Shown: positions 44,054 to 53,104, numbered from the stretch's first letter. The stretch is 64,000 nucleotides of DNA from Ohtaekwangia kribbensis (GCF_042676245.1 NZ_JBHTKA010000001.1:806001-870000); one strand, 5' to 3'. Notes: generated by a model from the sequence alone, not told the origin. Numbers and translations: made by a program.

Positions 44054-45289
44054 ATGAGCCCAAACCCAATTGTACTATCCATCCCGATCTTCTTTTTATT
44101 GATCGGCATTGAATTGCTGATCGAACGCTTTACGCATCAAAAACTTTACCGCCTGCCCGATACCATTGCCAACCTGAGCTGCGGCATTACCCAGCAACTC
44201 TCCGGGTTGTTTCTGAAGATATTCGCAGTTGGCGCTTACCAGTATTTATTTGAACACTACACGCTCTTCACCTGGGAGCGTAACGCACTATACTGGCTTG
44301 TACTTTTCCTGCTGGTTGACCTCTCTTATTACTGGGCTCATCGTATGAGCCACGAGGTAAATCTGTTCTGGGGTGGTCATGTTGTGCATCATCAGAGCGA
44401 GGAGTATAACTTGTCGGTAGCGCTCCGTCAAAGTTCATTGCAAGTAGTGTGGACGTTCGGCTTCAGTCTTCCCATTGCCTTCTTTGGATTTGAAACACTC
44501 GACTTTGTATTGATCTCTTCACTCAACACACTCTACCAATTCTGGATACACACCGAGACGATCGGTAAACTCGGATGGTTCGAATATATCTTTAACACAC
44601 CGTCTCATCATCGCGTGCATCACGGTCGTGATCCGAAGTATATCGACAAGAACCACGCAGGGTCGCTCATCATTTGGGACCGGATGTTTGGCACCTTTCA
44701 GGCTGAAGAAGAGAAGCCCACCTACGGCATTACCAAACCGCTTAACAGCTGGAATGCCGTGTTTGCCAACGTGAGTCATTATGTTGATATGCAAAAAGAT
44801 CTGCAGCGCATTCCGAAATGGAGCGACCGCATCCGCTACCTCTTTAAAAAACCGGGGTGGCTCCCCGACTATCTTGGTGGCTACCGCGCAGCACCGGCTG
44901 TTGATAAAGCCGCGTACCGGAAATACGAAACTCCTTCCGGTCTGTTATTAACCAGCTATGTGCTCTTTCAATATGTACTTTGCCTGGCGGGCACTGCGTT
45001 GTTTCTATTCAGTCAGAAGCAGGCCGATGGAAGTGATCGTTTTACAACAACAGAAAATCTGTTTATTACTATCCTCATCTCGGTTGTGGTTGTAAATTGC
45101 AGCGTGTTATTTGAAGGACGAGCGTGGGTAAAGCGGACCGAGTGGTTCCGCATCGTTTTATACCCAGCCCTTCTGATAGTAGCGGTGTACCTTAATACAT
45201 GGCCTGTGTGGCTGTACGGTGTGGGTGCGCTATATTTTATAATTTCAGCAAGCTGGTTTTATTTTATTTGTACGCATGAGAAGTCTTAG
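44054..45289 (+). CDS. Sterol desaturase/fatty acid hydroxylase-family membrane protein
   Basis: A 411-residue integral membrane di-iron protein. The histidine boxes are HRMSH, HVVHH and HRVHH, spaced as in the fatty-acid-hydroxylase superfamily, with a further His in NKNHAG. Hydrophobic helices precede and surround them, and a C-terminal extension of about 130 residues with four more helices resembles alkylglycerol monooxygenase-like (TMEM195) proteins. It should hydroxylate or desaturate a lipid; the substrate is unknown. It overlaps the downstream lipoprotein gene by 14 bp, implying co-translation. Confidence 0.92.
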   Translation: MSPNPIVLSIPIFFLLIGIELLIERFTHQKLYRLPDTIANLSCGITQQLSGLFLKIFAVGAYQYLFEHYTLFTWERNALYWLVLFLLVDLSYYWAHRMSHEVNLFWGGHVVHHQSEEYNLSVALRQSSLQVVWTFGFSLPIAFFGFETLDFVLISSLNTLYQFWIHTETIGKLGWFEYIFNTPSHHRVHHGRDPKYIDKNHAGSLIIWDRMFGTFQAEEEKPTYGITKPLNSWNAVFANVSHYVDMQKDLQRIPKWSDRIRYLFKKPGWLPDYLGGYRAAPAVDKAAYRKYETPSGLLLTSYVLFQYVLCLAGTALFLFSQKQADGSDRFTTTENLFITILISVVVVNCSVLFEGRAWVKRTEWFRIVLYPALLIVAVYLNTWPVWLYGVGALYFIISASWFYFICTHEKS

Positions 45290-45644
45290 TGTTGGTTGTC
45301 TGCTGGTATGCCTGATGTGCCTGTCGTGCAGAAAGCCGTTACCGGAATTGAAAGGTATTGAAACGGAAGTATGGATGAATGACAAGAACGGATGCAGCGG
45401 TGCCCGTGTTACCTCCATCGAAACACTGAAAGAACAGAAGGCTGCATTGCTCGGCCTGAGTGAAATGGAAATTGTACAGGTTCTGGGTAAACCTGATCGT
45501 AACGAACTCTACAAGCGTAACCAGAAATTCTACTACTATTATCTGCAACCTGCACCCGAGTGCGAGCAACATTCTGACAGTGCTTTGAGACTGGCCATTC
45601 GCTTTAACGCGATGGGTCTTGCCAAAGAGATCAGCGTAGAGTAA
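45276..45644 (+). CDS. Small lipoprotein
   Basis: A 122-residue protein with a lipoprotein signal peptide; the lipobox is CLSC with lipidated Cys18. The mature part contains IVQVLGKPDRNELYKRNQKFYYYYL, split here as IVQVLGKPDRNEL and KFYYYYL, which recalls the SmpA/OmlA-type fold, where a helix leads into VxxxLGxPD. A Cys pair (NGCSG, APECEQH) could form a disulfide. It is probably anchored in the inner face of the outer membrane or in the inner membrane. It is co-translated with the hydroxylase-family gene; the function is unknown. Confidence 0.75.
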   Translation: MRSLSVGCLLVCLMCLSCRKPLPELKGIETEVWMNDKNGCSGARVTSIETLKEQKAALLGLSEMEIVQVLGKPDRNELYKRNQKFYYYYLQPAPECEQHSDSALRLAIRFNAMGLAKEISVE

Positions 45645-45692
45645 CATTCTCTCTACGCACCGGATTTATCCGGTATATTTCGCCTCTTCAAG

Positions 45693-45712
45693 TATATATA
45701 GTACTATATATA
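45693..45712. repeat. 20-bp TATA-GTAC-TATA palindrome
   Basis: TATATATA-GTAC-TATATATA is a perfect palindrome, and TATATATAGTAC is also directly repeated. It lies in the 206-bp gap before the PorV-like gene. It could be a regulator site or simply an extreme case of the local TATA bias. Confidence 0.5.
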
Positions 45713-45795
45713 GTACATAACAACCGAACGATTTCATTCTATAACAGGGACGCTATATTTCGTCCTGATACCGCATTAATATCTTCTTCCATTCG

Positions 45796-45828
45796 CTTGG
45801 AGCAATGCTTTACAACCCGCTACTTTTA
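45796..45828 (+). promoter_or_regulatory. Possible Bacteroidota promoter before the PorV-like gene
   Basis: CTTG at 45796 and TACTTTTA at 45821 are separated by 21 bases, close to the TTTG/TAnnTTTG consensus. They lie 22 bp before the GTG start at 45851. Confidence 0.4.
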
Positions 45829-45850
45829 GCCGGTATCAATTAAAAACGTT

Positions 45851-46669
45851 GTGATAAAATCAGTACTTATAGCATGCCTGACATGTATACCCTATACTAT
45901 ATTCGCACAAAGTGCCTCTACACAAATGGGTGCTCGTGCGCAGGGCTTAGGCCTTGCTTCTGCCGCACTCACCGATGAATGGTCTGTTTTCAATAATATA
46001 GGTGGTCTTGCGAAAGTAAATCAGATTACAACGGCCTGCACATACGAAGCGCGACCCGGTATAGCGGCATTTAACACCATGGCTGCTGTTGCTATATTAC
46101 CGGTATCCTTCGGAGTTACCGGTATAGGTATATTTCGTTTTGGCGATGACCTCTATAACGAACAAGTTGTCACGGCCGGTTTCAGCAACACGTTTGGTCT
46201 GGCTTCGCTCGGTATACGTTTAAACTATATACAATACCATGCAGAAGGTTTTGGAAATAAAGGTGTATTGAGTTTAGGGTTTGGTGGTATTGCAACCTTA
46301 TCGTCAGCGTTCTCGGTCGGAGCCTATATTTCCAACATTAACCAGCCGACACTTTCGGAAGACGATGAGCGGCTCCCCACAACACTCACGGTAGGTATAG
46401 CTTTTACGCCTACTGATAAACTGCTGGTAACATCCGAGCTGGAGAAAGACCTGGAGTATACCCCGGTGTGGAAAGCCGGACTTGAATATGAGTTCTATAA
46501 AAAATTCTGGTTTCGTACCGGGGTTAACCTGAAACCCAATGCTGCGTTTGTCGGACTCGGCTTCAAGCCCGAGAAGTTTCGCATTGACTATGCCTTTATG
46601 CAAAACACCGAACAGGGAGCACGTCACCAGGCTACCGTTGCTTACCGTTTGAAAGCGAAACGTCCATGA
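45851..46669 (+). CDS. PorV/PorQ-like outer-membrane beta-barrel protein
   Basis: A 272-residue protein that starts with GTG. A signal peptide (residues 1-19, ending FAQ) is followed by SASTQMGARAQGLGLASAALTDE-type sequence (shown as SASTQMGARAQG and LASAALTDEWS), typical of the PorV/PorQ/UPF0164 outer-membrane family, in which residues after the signal describe the Ala-Gly-rich first hairpin. The remainder is alternating amphipathic strands and ends in VAYRLKAKRP. Family members include type IX secretion components, but this one stands with an HhH/barrel gene and is not clearly PorV itself. It overlaps the next gene by 4 bp (ATGA). Confidence 0.78.
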   Translation: MIKSVLIACLTCIPYTIFAQSASTQMGARAQGLGLASAALTDEWSVFNNIGGLAKVNQITTACTYEARPGIAAFNTMAAVAILPVSFGVTGIGIFRFGDDLYNEQVVTAGFSNTFGLASLGIRLNYIQYHAEGFGNKGVLSLGFGGIATLSSAFSVGAYISNINQPTLSEDDERLPTTLTVGIAFTPTDKLLVTSELEKDLEYTPVWKAGLEYEFYKKFWFRTGVNLKPNAAFVGLGFKPEKFRIDYAFMQNTEQGARHQATVAYRLKAKRP

Positions 46670-48720
46670 GATATTTACTGCTAATGTTGTTTATGTCGGG
46701 AACGCTACTTGTGTTCGCGCAGGACGCTGTTGATGGTGAAAATGTTTTTCAAAAGATCGCAGACGACCTCTACGGTGCACAAGATCTTGACCTGAATTAC
46801 GAAGATCTCTACGATAATCTTGCACAGCTTCTCGCCCACCCGCTTGATGTTAACGAAGCCACGGATGAAGAACTTCGCTTTCTCAAAATCCTGAGTGAAG
46901 AGCAAATTAAAAACCTGCTGGAGTACCGGCTTATAAACGGATATTTACTTTCAGTCTATGAATTGCAGGCTGTGCCGGGATTCGATCTGGTTACCATTCA
47001 AAAGATAACTCCTTATATACAGGTTCGGGATCCGGCCTCCACCATTAACCGCTCGCTTTGGCAACGGGTAAAAGATGAATCTGATAATTACTTCATCATG
47101 CGCTATGAACGCATGTTACAAACCAAAGCAGGCTTTCGATCGGAGACAGATGCCGATAATCATTTTAAAGGATCGCCTGATAAACTCTCGGTTCGCTTCC
47201 GTTCAAGCAGGCCGGGTGATTTCAGTTTTGGATTTTCAGCCGAGAAAGATGCTGGTGAACAAATGACCTGGAATCAATCGCGACATCAATATGGATTTGA
47301 CTATATATCTTTTCATGCGCAGTTGCAAAACAAAGGCAGGCTGAAGAACCTTGTTATCGGAGACTTTCAAAGCCAGTTTGGACAAGGACTGATGATCGGA
47401 GGTATATTTGGGATGGGGAAAGGGGGAGAAACCATCACGACTGTACGCAGAAGCAACATCGGCCATTTACCCTATACATCGTTTTCCGAAGCAGGTAACC
47501 TGCGCGGCATCGCTGCTACATTGGAAGTTTCCCGAAATATATACTGGTCAGGGTTCTTCTCGAGCACCAAACGCGATGCACAGGTTAGTGATAGTATACA
47601 GGAAACATCGATCATATCTTCGCTGATCACTACCGGACTACACCGAAACGAAAAAGAACTGGCGAAACGAGCTGCGACAGGTGAACAGAATTTAGGAAGC
47701 GTTATCCAATACAAAACCCAGCGAATGGATGCCGGTATACTCTACAACCAGATTGTGTATGACCATGCCGTAGCAAAGACTGCCACACGCTATAACCAGT
47801 TTATATTCAGCGGAACGCGCAATGAAAATATAGGGAGCTATCTGAATTATACACTTCGTAACGCAGCGTTCTTCAGTGAGTTTTCACATTCGCTTCATGG
47901 CGGCAGCGCGTATGTAGCGGGTGTTCTCTGGAATATGGCTCCGCGTGTTGATCTCGCTTTACTCTACCGGAATTTCGATCGGGCGTACCATGCGTTCTAT
48001 TCCAACGCATTTGCTGAAGGGAGTACGACACAGAATGAACGCGGCACATACTGGGGTTGGAAATATACCTTTCACCGCAGGCTTAATGTTACCGGCTATA
48101 TAGACCTGTTTCAGTTTGCGTGGCTACGCTATCGCATCTATACTCCCTCTGACGGGCATGAGTGGTTGGTGCGGGTCAATTACCAACCTTCACGAAAGAC
48201 TACGCTGTTCGCACAAATTCGTGAAGAGGCAAAGGTTCGGAATATAGCATCACCGGCATCAACGCTTTACACAACTGATCGGGGCAGAAAGTATAATTAC
48301 TGGATCAGCAGTGACATTGGTGCATCCGATCATGTTCGTTTTAAAACACGGTTGCAATTCAGTTCTTACTCCATTCATCACCAGACAACCCGCGGCATGG
48401 TGTTGATACAAGACATTCGTTTCAACATGCGAAAACTCGAAGTTACTGCGCGGTATGCGTTGTTTGATACCGATGACTACGACAACCGGCAATATGTATA
48501 TGAGAATGATGTGTGGCTCGCGTTTTCATTGCCAGCCTATTATGGCAGAGGCATCCGCCGGTATATACTACTGGAGTATAAACTCAATTCGTACGTAAGT
48601 TTCTGGGTCCGCTATGCAGACACACAGTATACCGACCGTGATGCGATTGGTTCGGGGGTTGATAAGACGGACGGCTCTGTGCGCAGCGATCTGAAATTTC
48701 AGACACGCATAAAATTCTGA
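46666..48720 (+). CDS. Secreted helix-hairpin-helix protein with outer-membrane barrel
   Basis: A 684-residue protein. The signal peptide spans about residues 1-18 (LLVFAQ). Residues about 55-125 contain ComEA-type helix-hairpin-helix motifs (VNEATDEELRFLKILSEEQI, then LLSVYELQAVPGFD). The remaining 540 residues are beta-rich with alternating aromatic strands and end LKFQTRIKF, typical of an outer-membrane barrel. HhH motifs normally bind DNA, so a periplasmic HhH attached to a barrel is suggestive of DNA handling at the envelope. In Bacteroidota, however, this protein type is common and its function is not established. It is co-translated with the PorV-like gene. Confidence 0.83.
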   Translation: MRYLLLMLFMSGTLLVFAQDAVDGENVFQKIADDLYGAQDLDLNYEDLYDNLAQLLAHPLDVNEATDEELRFLKILSEEQIKNLLEYRLINGYLLSVYELQAVPGFDLVTIQKITPYIQVRDPASTINRSLWQRVKDESDNYFIMRYERMLQTKAGFRSETDADNHFKGSPDKLSVRFRSSRPGDFSFGFSAEKDAGEQMTWNQSRHQYGFDYISFHAQLQNKGRLKNLVIGDFQSQFGQGLMIGGIFGMGKGGETITTVRRSNIGHLPYTSFSEAGNLRGIAATLEVSRNIYWSGFFSSTKRDAQVSDSIQETSIISSLITTGLHRNEKELAKRAATGEQNLGSVIQYKTQRMDAGILYNQIVYDHAVAKTATRYNQFIFSGTRNENIGSYLNYTLRNAAFFSEFSHSLHGGSAYVAGVLWNMAPRVDLALLYRNFDRAYHAFYSNAFAEGSTTQNERGTYWGWKYTFHRRLNVTGYIDLFQFAWLRYRIYTPSDGHEWLVRVNYQPSRKTTLFAQIREEAKVRNIASPASTLYTTDRGRKYNYWISSDIGASDHVRFKTRLQFSSYSIHHQTTRGMVLIQDIRFNMRKLEVTARYALFDTDDYDNRQYVYENDVWLAFSLPAYYGRGIRRYILLEYKLNSYVSFWVRYADTQYTDRDAIGSGVDKTDGSVRSDLKFQTRIKF

Positions 48721-48763
48721 ACGTTCGAACGTTCTCACAAACATCTTTGTATTTTGTCACACG

Positions 48764-49012
48764 ATGGAAACGCTAATCGAAATACTGGGCTGGATCGGCT
48801 CGTTTGAAGTTATTATTGCTTATGGACTAAACAGTTATCAACGGTTGCGGTCCGACACGTTCCTGTTCTATTTTCTGAACATCACGGGAGGTTTACTGCT
48901 CATTATCTATTCTATTTATAAAGGTGCGTTTGCCAATACGTTCATCAACGTGGTGTGGGTTATTATTGCCATTCCCGCAGTCATAAAATTGCTTCGAAAA
49001 TCAAAAAGATAA
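48764..49012 (+). CDS. CBU_0592-type small membrane protein
   Basis: An 82-residue protein with three hydrophobic helices (about residues 5-21, 33-50 and 56-75) and a basic tail (LLRKSKR). The pattern LGWIGSFEVIIAYGLNS, then FYFLNITGGLLLIIYS, matches the CBU_0592-like family of small inner-membrane proteins of unknown function. It lies between the barrel gene and the CDF transporter on the same strand, 33 bp before the latter. Confidence 0.8.
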   Translation: METLIEILGWIGSFEVIIAYGLNSYQRLRSDTFLFYFLNITGGLLLIIYSIYKGAFANTFINVVWVIIAIPAVIKLLRKSKR

Positions 49013-49045
49013 TTGTTATTTGCGCCCCATCCTGGGTTATAGATC

Positions 49046-50047
49046 GTGGAGGCAGCAAAGAAAAATATTCAAGTTCAGAAATGGGTGGCGGTACTTTCGG
49101 TATCTCTCCTGATTGTCAAAGTGATCGCCTATTACCTTACGCATTCGGTAGCCATTCTCACCGATGCACTGGAAGGTATTGTTAACATCGTGGCCGGCTT
49201 TATTGGTTTGTATAGCCTCTACGTTGCAGCCAAGCCCCAGGACGAAGATCATCCGTACGGACACGGCAAAGTTGAATTTATATCGGCTGCCCTGGAGGGC
49301 AGTCTCATTTTTGTCGCCGGCATTTTCATTATCTACAGTGCGATCATCAACCTGATTCACCCCAGGGAACTTCACAAGCTCGACATCGGTATGGGCCTGA
49401 TCTGCATAACAGCCTTGCTCAACTATATCATGGGAATGATCTGTATTCGTATCGGCAAGCGCAACAATTCCATGGCCCTGCATGCCAGCGGTAAACATTT
49501 ACAGTCAGACACCTATACAACGCTGGGTATAACAGCCGGATTGATCGTAGTGTATTTCACAAATATACTCTGGCTCGATAGTGTAGTGGCGATTGTGTTT
49601 GCCCTCATCATCATGCGTACCGGGTATAAAATTCTGCGCAGCTCGCTGGCGGGTATCATGGATGAAACGGATCGTGATCTGTTAATAAAAATGGTAGGAT
49701 TGCTGAACAGTAATCGTAACTGGAACTGGATCGATCTGCACAACATGCGCATCATCAAATATGGCAACCAGCTGCACATGGATTGTCACCTTACTGTGCC
49801 GTGGTACCTCAACGTAAACGAAGCTCACCTTGAAATTGATAAACTCACCGGACTGGTACGCGATCGTTTCGGCAGCTCCGTTGAATTCTTCATCCACACC
49901 GATGGCTGTCTCAAGACCTCATGTCCCATCTGCGACAAAGGCGACTGCCCCGTACGCCAACACAACTTCGTAAAAAAGATCACCTGGACGGTGGAGAATA
50001 TCTCGGAGAATAAGAAGCACTCTTTGAAAGAGAGCTGCGACCCGTGA
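49046..50047 (+). CDS. Cation diffusion facilitator family transporter
   Basis: A 333-residue CDF metal-ion/proton antiporter beginning with GTG. Six helices are visible. The metal-site residues are in AILTDALEG (first conserved Asp) and HLQSDTYTT (His and Asp), and HPYGHGK is the family's conserved loop. The C-terminal cytoplasmic domain ends with an added Cys-rich segment (TDGCLKTSCPICDKGDC) that could bind zinc or iron. The protein exports Zn2+, Fe2+ or a similar divalent metal. A TTATTTG-like -7 element followed by CGCC lies about 25 bp upstream. Its stop codon marks the start of repeat copy C. Confidence 0.92.
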   Translation: MEAAKKNIQVQKWVAVLSVSLLIVKVIAYYLTHSVAILTDALEGIVNIVAGFIGLYSLYVAAKPQDEDHPYGHGKVEFISAALEGSLIFVAGIFIIYSAIINLIHPRELHKLDIGMGLICITALLNYIMGMICIRIGKRNNSMALHASGKHLQSDTYTTLGITAGLIVVYFTNILWLDSVVAIVFALIIMRTGYKILRSSLAGIMDETDRDLLIKMVGLLNSNRNWNWIDLHNMRIIKYGNQLHMDCHLTVPWYLNVNEAHLEIDKLTGLVRDRFGSSVEFFIHTDGCLKTSCPICDKGDCPVRQHNFVKKITWTVENISENKKHSLKESCDP

Positions 50048-50260
50048 GCTACGAGCTGCCAGAAGGCTTACTGGCTGCAAGCTGCTGGCTTCAAGGTAGA
50101 GTAAAACTGCTATCGTGTTTACTCCTAATGACGATATATACTCACTTATTACCGGGGTACCAACAACTCTAAATTAAGATACTCCTCCTGCAACCAGCAC
50201 CTTGTAGCCAGCGACCTTTCCTTTGTCTCTCGCGCGAGTCACAGCTCAAAGCTCGCAGCT
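50044..50260. repeat. AGCT-rich dispersed palindromic repeat, copy C
   Basis: The left arm begins at the CDF stop codon (GTGAGCTACGAGCTGCC, then CTGGCTGCAAGCTGCTGGC). The right arm (TTGTAGCCAGCGACC, then AGCTCAAAGCTCGCAGCT) ends 9 bp before the stop codon of the convergent ferredoxin-reductase gene. Reversed, the right arm gives AGCTGCGAGCTTTGAGCT, the same core as copies A and B. It fills the gap between the two genes. Confidence 0.72.
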
Positions 50261-50268
50261 ATTTCTCA

Positions 50269-51393
50269 TTATCCAATCTCAATGACTACATCATCCGTCA
50301 ACGGGTGGCCTACGCAGGTGAGTACGTAGCCTTCGGCACGTTCGGATTGTGAGAGTCCCTCTTCTTCATCGAGTTTTACCTGCCCGCTTAATGCTTTACC
50401 GCGGCAAGCTGTACACAAGCCGCTCTGACATGAATATGGAAGATCGATTCCCTGGTCGAGCGCGCTTTGAAGTATAGTATTGTTGGGCTCTACCTGTACT
50501 TTGTATTCCTGGCCATCGTAGCGAATGGTTACTTCGCGTGCTTTGACATCACCGGTGGCCGCGGGCTTCTCCTCTTTTTTATCAAGTATACCTTGCACAA
50601 AGCTCTCTTTGAAAATTTTCTCTTTTGGAATCTTATGTACATCCAGTAATGTCTCGACATTCTTCATCATGCCTTCCGGTCCGCACATCAGGTATGTAGT
50701 TTTGTCGATGCCCCAGTTCGGAACACGCTCGAATAATTTTACAAGCATCTCGTGGTTCAGTAAACCCGAATATCCCTGCCAGTTCATCGGAGCGTTGTCG
50801 AGTACATGTATAACATGCAGGCGACCTTCATATTTCGTCTGCCATTTATCAAGTTCATCGCGGAAGATGATGCTGTCTATATCGCGGTTGCAATAGATCA
50901 ACGACACAATGCTGTCAGGCTCTTGTGAAAGTATACTCTTGATGATGGAGATCATCGGAGTTATACCGGAGCCACCGGAGAACATTACGATGTGGCGCTT
51001 GCCTTTTACATCGTACTCTGTTGTGAATTGTCCCATCGGTTCCATCACCTTCAGCGTCTGCCCTTCTTTCAGATTATCCGGCAACCAGTTCGACATCAAT
51101 CCCTGCTCCACACGTTTTACCGTTACGGCCAGGTCTTCATCTACAAACGGTGAGCTGCACAATGAATAGGCCCTGCGCACTTCCTTGCCTTGTACGTTGG
51201 CGATCAGCGTTAAAAACTGCCCTGACTTATACCCTATATTTTTTCCCGAAGGTTGCTCGAATACAATAGTGATGGCATCCTTCGTTTCGTTAATGATCGA
51301 CTTGACCTTGAGGTCGTAGTAGTGCGGTCCGCTGTGTGTGGTTTCTTCCTTCTTCGGTTCCTGCTTGGATTTCTTAAAAAAACTAAACGCCAT
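50269..51393 (-). CDS. FNR-type flavin reductase with C-terminal [2Fe-2S] ferredoxin domain
   Basis: A 374-residue NAD(P)H:ferredoxin-type oxidoreductase resembling PaaE. The FAD-binding motif is RRAYSLCSS near residue 75, the NAD(P)-binding motif is GGSGITPMIS near 140, and the C-terminal plant-type ferredoxin has its cluster cysteines in CQSGLCTAC plus LTCVGHP. The first 20 residues are Lys-rich. PaaE feeds electrons to the phenylacetyl-CoA epoxidase, but none of the other paa genes are here, so its partner oxygenase or desaturase is elsewhere. It could serve the hydroxylase-family protein at 44054 (speculative). Confidence 0.9.
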   Translation of the reverse strand: MAFSFFKKSKQEPKKEETTHSGPHYYDLKVKSIINETKDAITIVFEQPSGKNIGYKSGQFLTLIANVQGKEVRRAYSLCSSPFVDEDLAVTVKRVEQGLMSNWLPDNLKEGQTLKVMEPMGQFTTEYDVKGKRHIVMFSGGSGITPMISIIKSILSQEPDSIVSLIYCNRDIDSIIFRDELDKWQTKYEGRLHVIHVLDNAPMNWQGYSGLLNHEMLVKLFERVPNWGIDKTTYLMCGPEGMMKNVETLLDVHKIPKEKIFKESFVQGILDKKEEKPAATGDVKAREVTIRYDGQEYKVQVEPNNTILQSALDQGIDLPYSCQSGLCTACRGKALSGQVKLDEEEGLSQSERAEGYVLTCVGHPLTDDVVIEIG

Positions 51394-51481
51394 TCTCTTA
51401 ATCAGTTATGTAGTTATACCCGGCCTTTTGAAGACCCAGGCAGCGATAAAATATAATTCTTAAAATATAATTCCTTCACCA

Positions 51482-51489
51482 CAAAAGTA
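51482..51489 (-). promoter_or_regulatory. Possible -7 element of the ferredoxin-reductase gene
   Basis: Read on the minus strand this is TACTTTTG, a match to TAnnTTTG, about 90 bp before the ATG. The matching -33 element is poor (T-rich only), so confidence is low. Confidence 0.35.
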
Positions 51490-51631
51490 GTTAGGATTCT
51501 TCTTTGTAAAAAGGTAAACCGTGTATCAAAGTACACAGCGAACGCATTTCAAGCGCCTTAATTGCCTGTAAAACAGCTAAAATGTACCTCAACGGTTTAA
51601 AACACAGATCGTAAAGCCATTATCGGCAAGA

Positions 51632-51663
51632 TTTGGGTGTATAGCCATAAGCGATTAATTTTG
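51632..51663 (+). promoter_or_regulatory. purB promoter (Bacteroidota consensus)
   Basis: TTTG at 51632-51635 and TAATTTTG at 51656-51663 are separated by exactly 20 bases, a full match to the TTTG/TAnnTTTG consensus of the Bacteroidota primary sigma factor. Transcription should begin near 51670, which rules out the in-frame ATG at 51637 as a start on this transcript. Confidence 0.82.
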
Positions 51664-51681
51664 AGCTTTAACACTGACATC

Positions 51682-53019
51682 GTGCAATTAAATCCACTCA
51701 CCGCTATATCGCCCGTTGACGGCCGGTATTTTGAAACTGTTAAGCCTCTGGCCCCTTATTTCTCTGAATTCGGATTAATGCGGTACCGTGTACAGGTAGA
51801 GATCGAATATTTCATCGCGATGTCTGCCACCATCGCGGAGCTTGAAGACTTTCCGGTACACATGCTGAACGACCTGCGAAAGATCTACAAGAATTTTACT
51901 GAATTCCATGCGGGCGAGATCAAGCTGATCGAAAAAACAACCAACCACGATGTAAAGGCTGTTGAATACTTTATCAAGAAAGAATTTGAACGCCTGAAAC
52001 TGGATCACTTCAAAGAGTTTATTCACTTCGGGTTAACGTCTCAAGACATTAACAACACGGCTATACCTTTGTTGTTGAAAGAGTTCATTGAACGTGAATA
52101 CCTGATCTCTGCCGAGATGTTGCTGAGCAAACTCAACGTGCTGGCCATTGAGTGGAAAGATATTCCGATGCTGGCATTTACACACGGCCAACCTGCATCG
52201 CCAACACGTTTGGGTAAAGAGATTATGGTGTTTGCTGCGCGCCTGGAGAAACAACTCAACCAACTGCGCACCGTGCCGCATGCCGGTAAATTTGGCGGTG
52301 CCACCGGTAATTTCAACGCGCATGCTATAGCCTACCCGGGCACGGACTGGAATAAATTCGGTGATGAGTTCTGCCATCATTTAGGACTTGTAAGAAGTTA
52401 CCCGACAACACAGATCGAGCACTATGATAATATAGCAGCGTTGTTCGACAACCTGAAACGTATCAATACCATTCTCATCGACTTCAGCCGTGATGTATGG
52501 CAGTATATTTCGATGGAGTATTTCAAACAAAAGATCAAGGAAGGCGAGATTGGTTCATCGGCTATGCCGCATAAAGTAAACCCGATCGACTTTGAAAATG
52601 CAGAAGGTAATTTAGGATTCGCGAATGCGATCTTTGAACACCTTTCCGGGAAATTACCAATATCCCGCCTGCAGCGCGACCTCACAGATTCTACGGTGTT
52701 ACGAAATATAGGTGTGCCGCTTGCGCATACCTATATAGCCATGCAATCTTTACTGAAGGGTATCAGCAAACTGGAACTGAATCAGGCTGCGATCAACCGC
52801 GATCTTGATGACAACTGGGCTGTGGTGGCGGAAGCCATTCAAACTATACTCCGCAAAGAAGGATATCCGAATCCGTATGAAGCGTTGAAAGCCCTTACCC
52901 GCAAAAATGAAAAGATGACACAGCAAAGCATCGCTGATTTCATCGATACACTAAATGTGAAGCCTGCATTGAAAGAACGTCTGAAGGCGATCACACCTTT
53001 CACGTACACAGGTATATAG
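51682..53019 (+). CDS. purB: Adenylosuccinate lyase
   Basis: A 445-residue enzyme of purine synthesis that cleaves SAICAR to AICAR and adenylosuccinate to AMP, each with release of fumarate. It matches the E. coli-type PurB along its length: LTAISPVDGRY at the start, ERTTNHDVKAVEY-like KTTNHDVKAVEYF, the THGQPASPT loop, and the family signature SSAMPHKVNPIDFENAEGN. I start it at GTG 51682 because MQLNPLTAISPVDGRY aligns with the known N-terminus and because the promoter lies across the only upstream ATG (51637). A strong bidirectional terminator follows. Confidence 0.97.
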   Translation: MQLNPLTAISPVDGRYFETVKPLAPYFSEFGLMRYRVQVEIEYFIAMSATIAELEDFPVHMLNDLRKIYKNFTEFHAGEIKLIEKTTNHDVKAVEYFIKKEFERLKLDHFKEFIHFGLTSQDINNTAIPLLLKEFIEREYLISAEMLLSKLNVLAIEWKDIPMLAFTHGQPASPTRLGKEIMVFAARLEKQLNQLRTVPHAGKFGGATGNFNAHAIAYPGTDWNKFGDEFCHHLGLVRSYPTTQIEHYDNIAALFDNLKRINTILIDFSRDVWQYISMEYFKQKIKEGEIGSSAMPHKVNPIDFENAEGNLGFANAIFEHLSGKLPISRLQRDLTDSTVLRNIGVPLAHTYIAMQSLLKGISKLELNQAAINRDLDDNWAVVAEAIQTILRKEGYPNPYEALKALTRKNEKMTQQSIADFIDTLNVKPALKERLKAITPFTYTGI

Positions 53020-53032
53020 TAGCCTGCGAAAA

Positions 53033-53079
53033 AAAAACAAAAGAGGAGGTATATGCTTTATATACCTCCTCTTTGTTTT
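53033..53079 (+). terminator. Bidirectional terminator after purB
   Basis: A 15-bp perfect stem (AAAGAGGAGGTATAT, 53040-53054, with its complement 53060-53074) around a 5-base loop is flanked by A-rich and T-rich runs (GTTTTA). It can serve both purB and the convergent TolC-like gene. Confidence 0.92.
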
Positions 53080-53104
53080 AATGTATAATTATACTTGCGA
53101 GACG

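Noticed and set aside
50269..51393. A phenylacetate degradation operon
   Set aside because: The reductase is PaaE-like but none of the other paa genes is present; PaaE-like reductases also serve other oxygenases.
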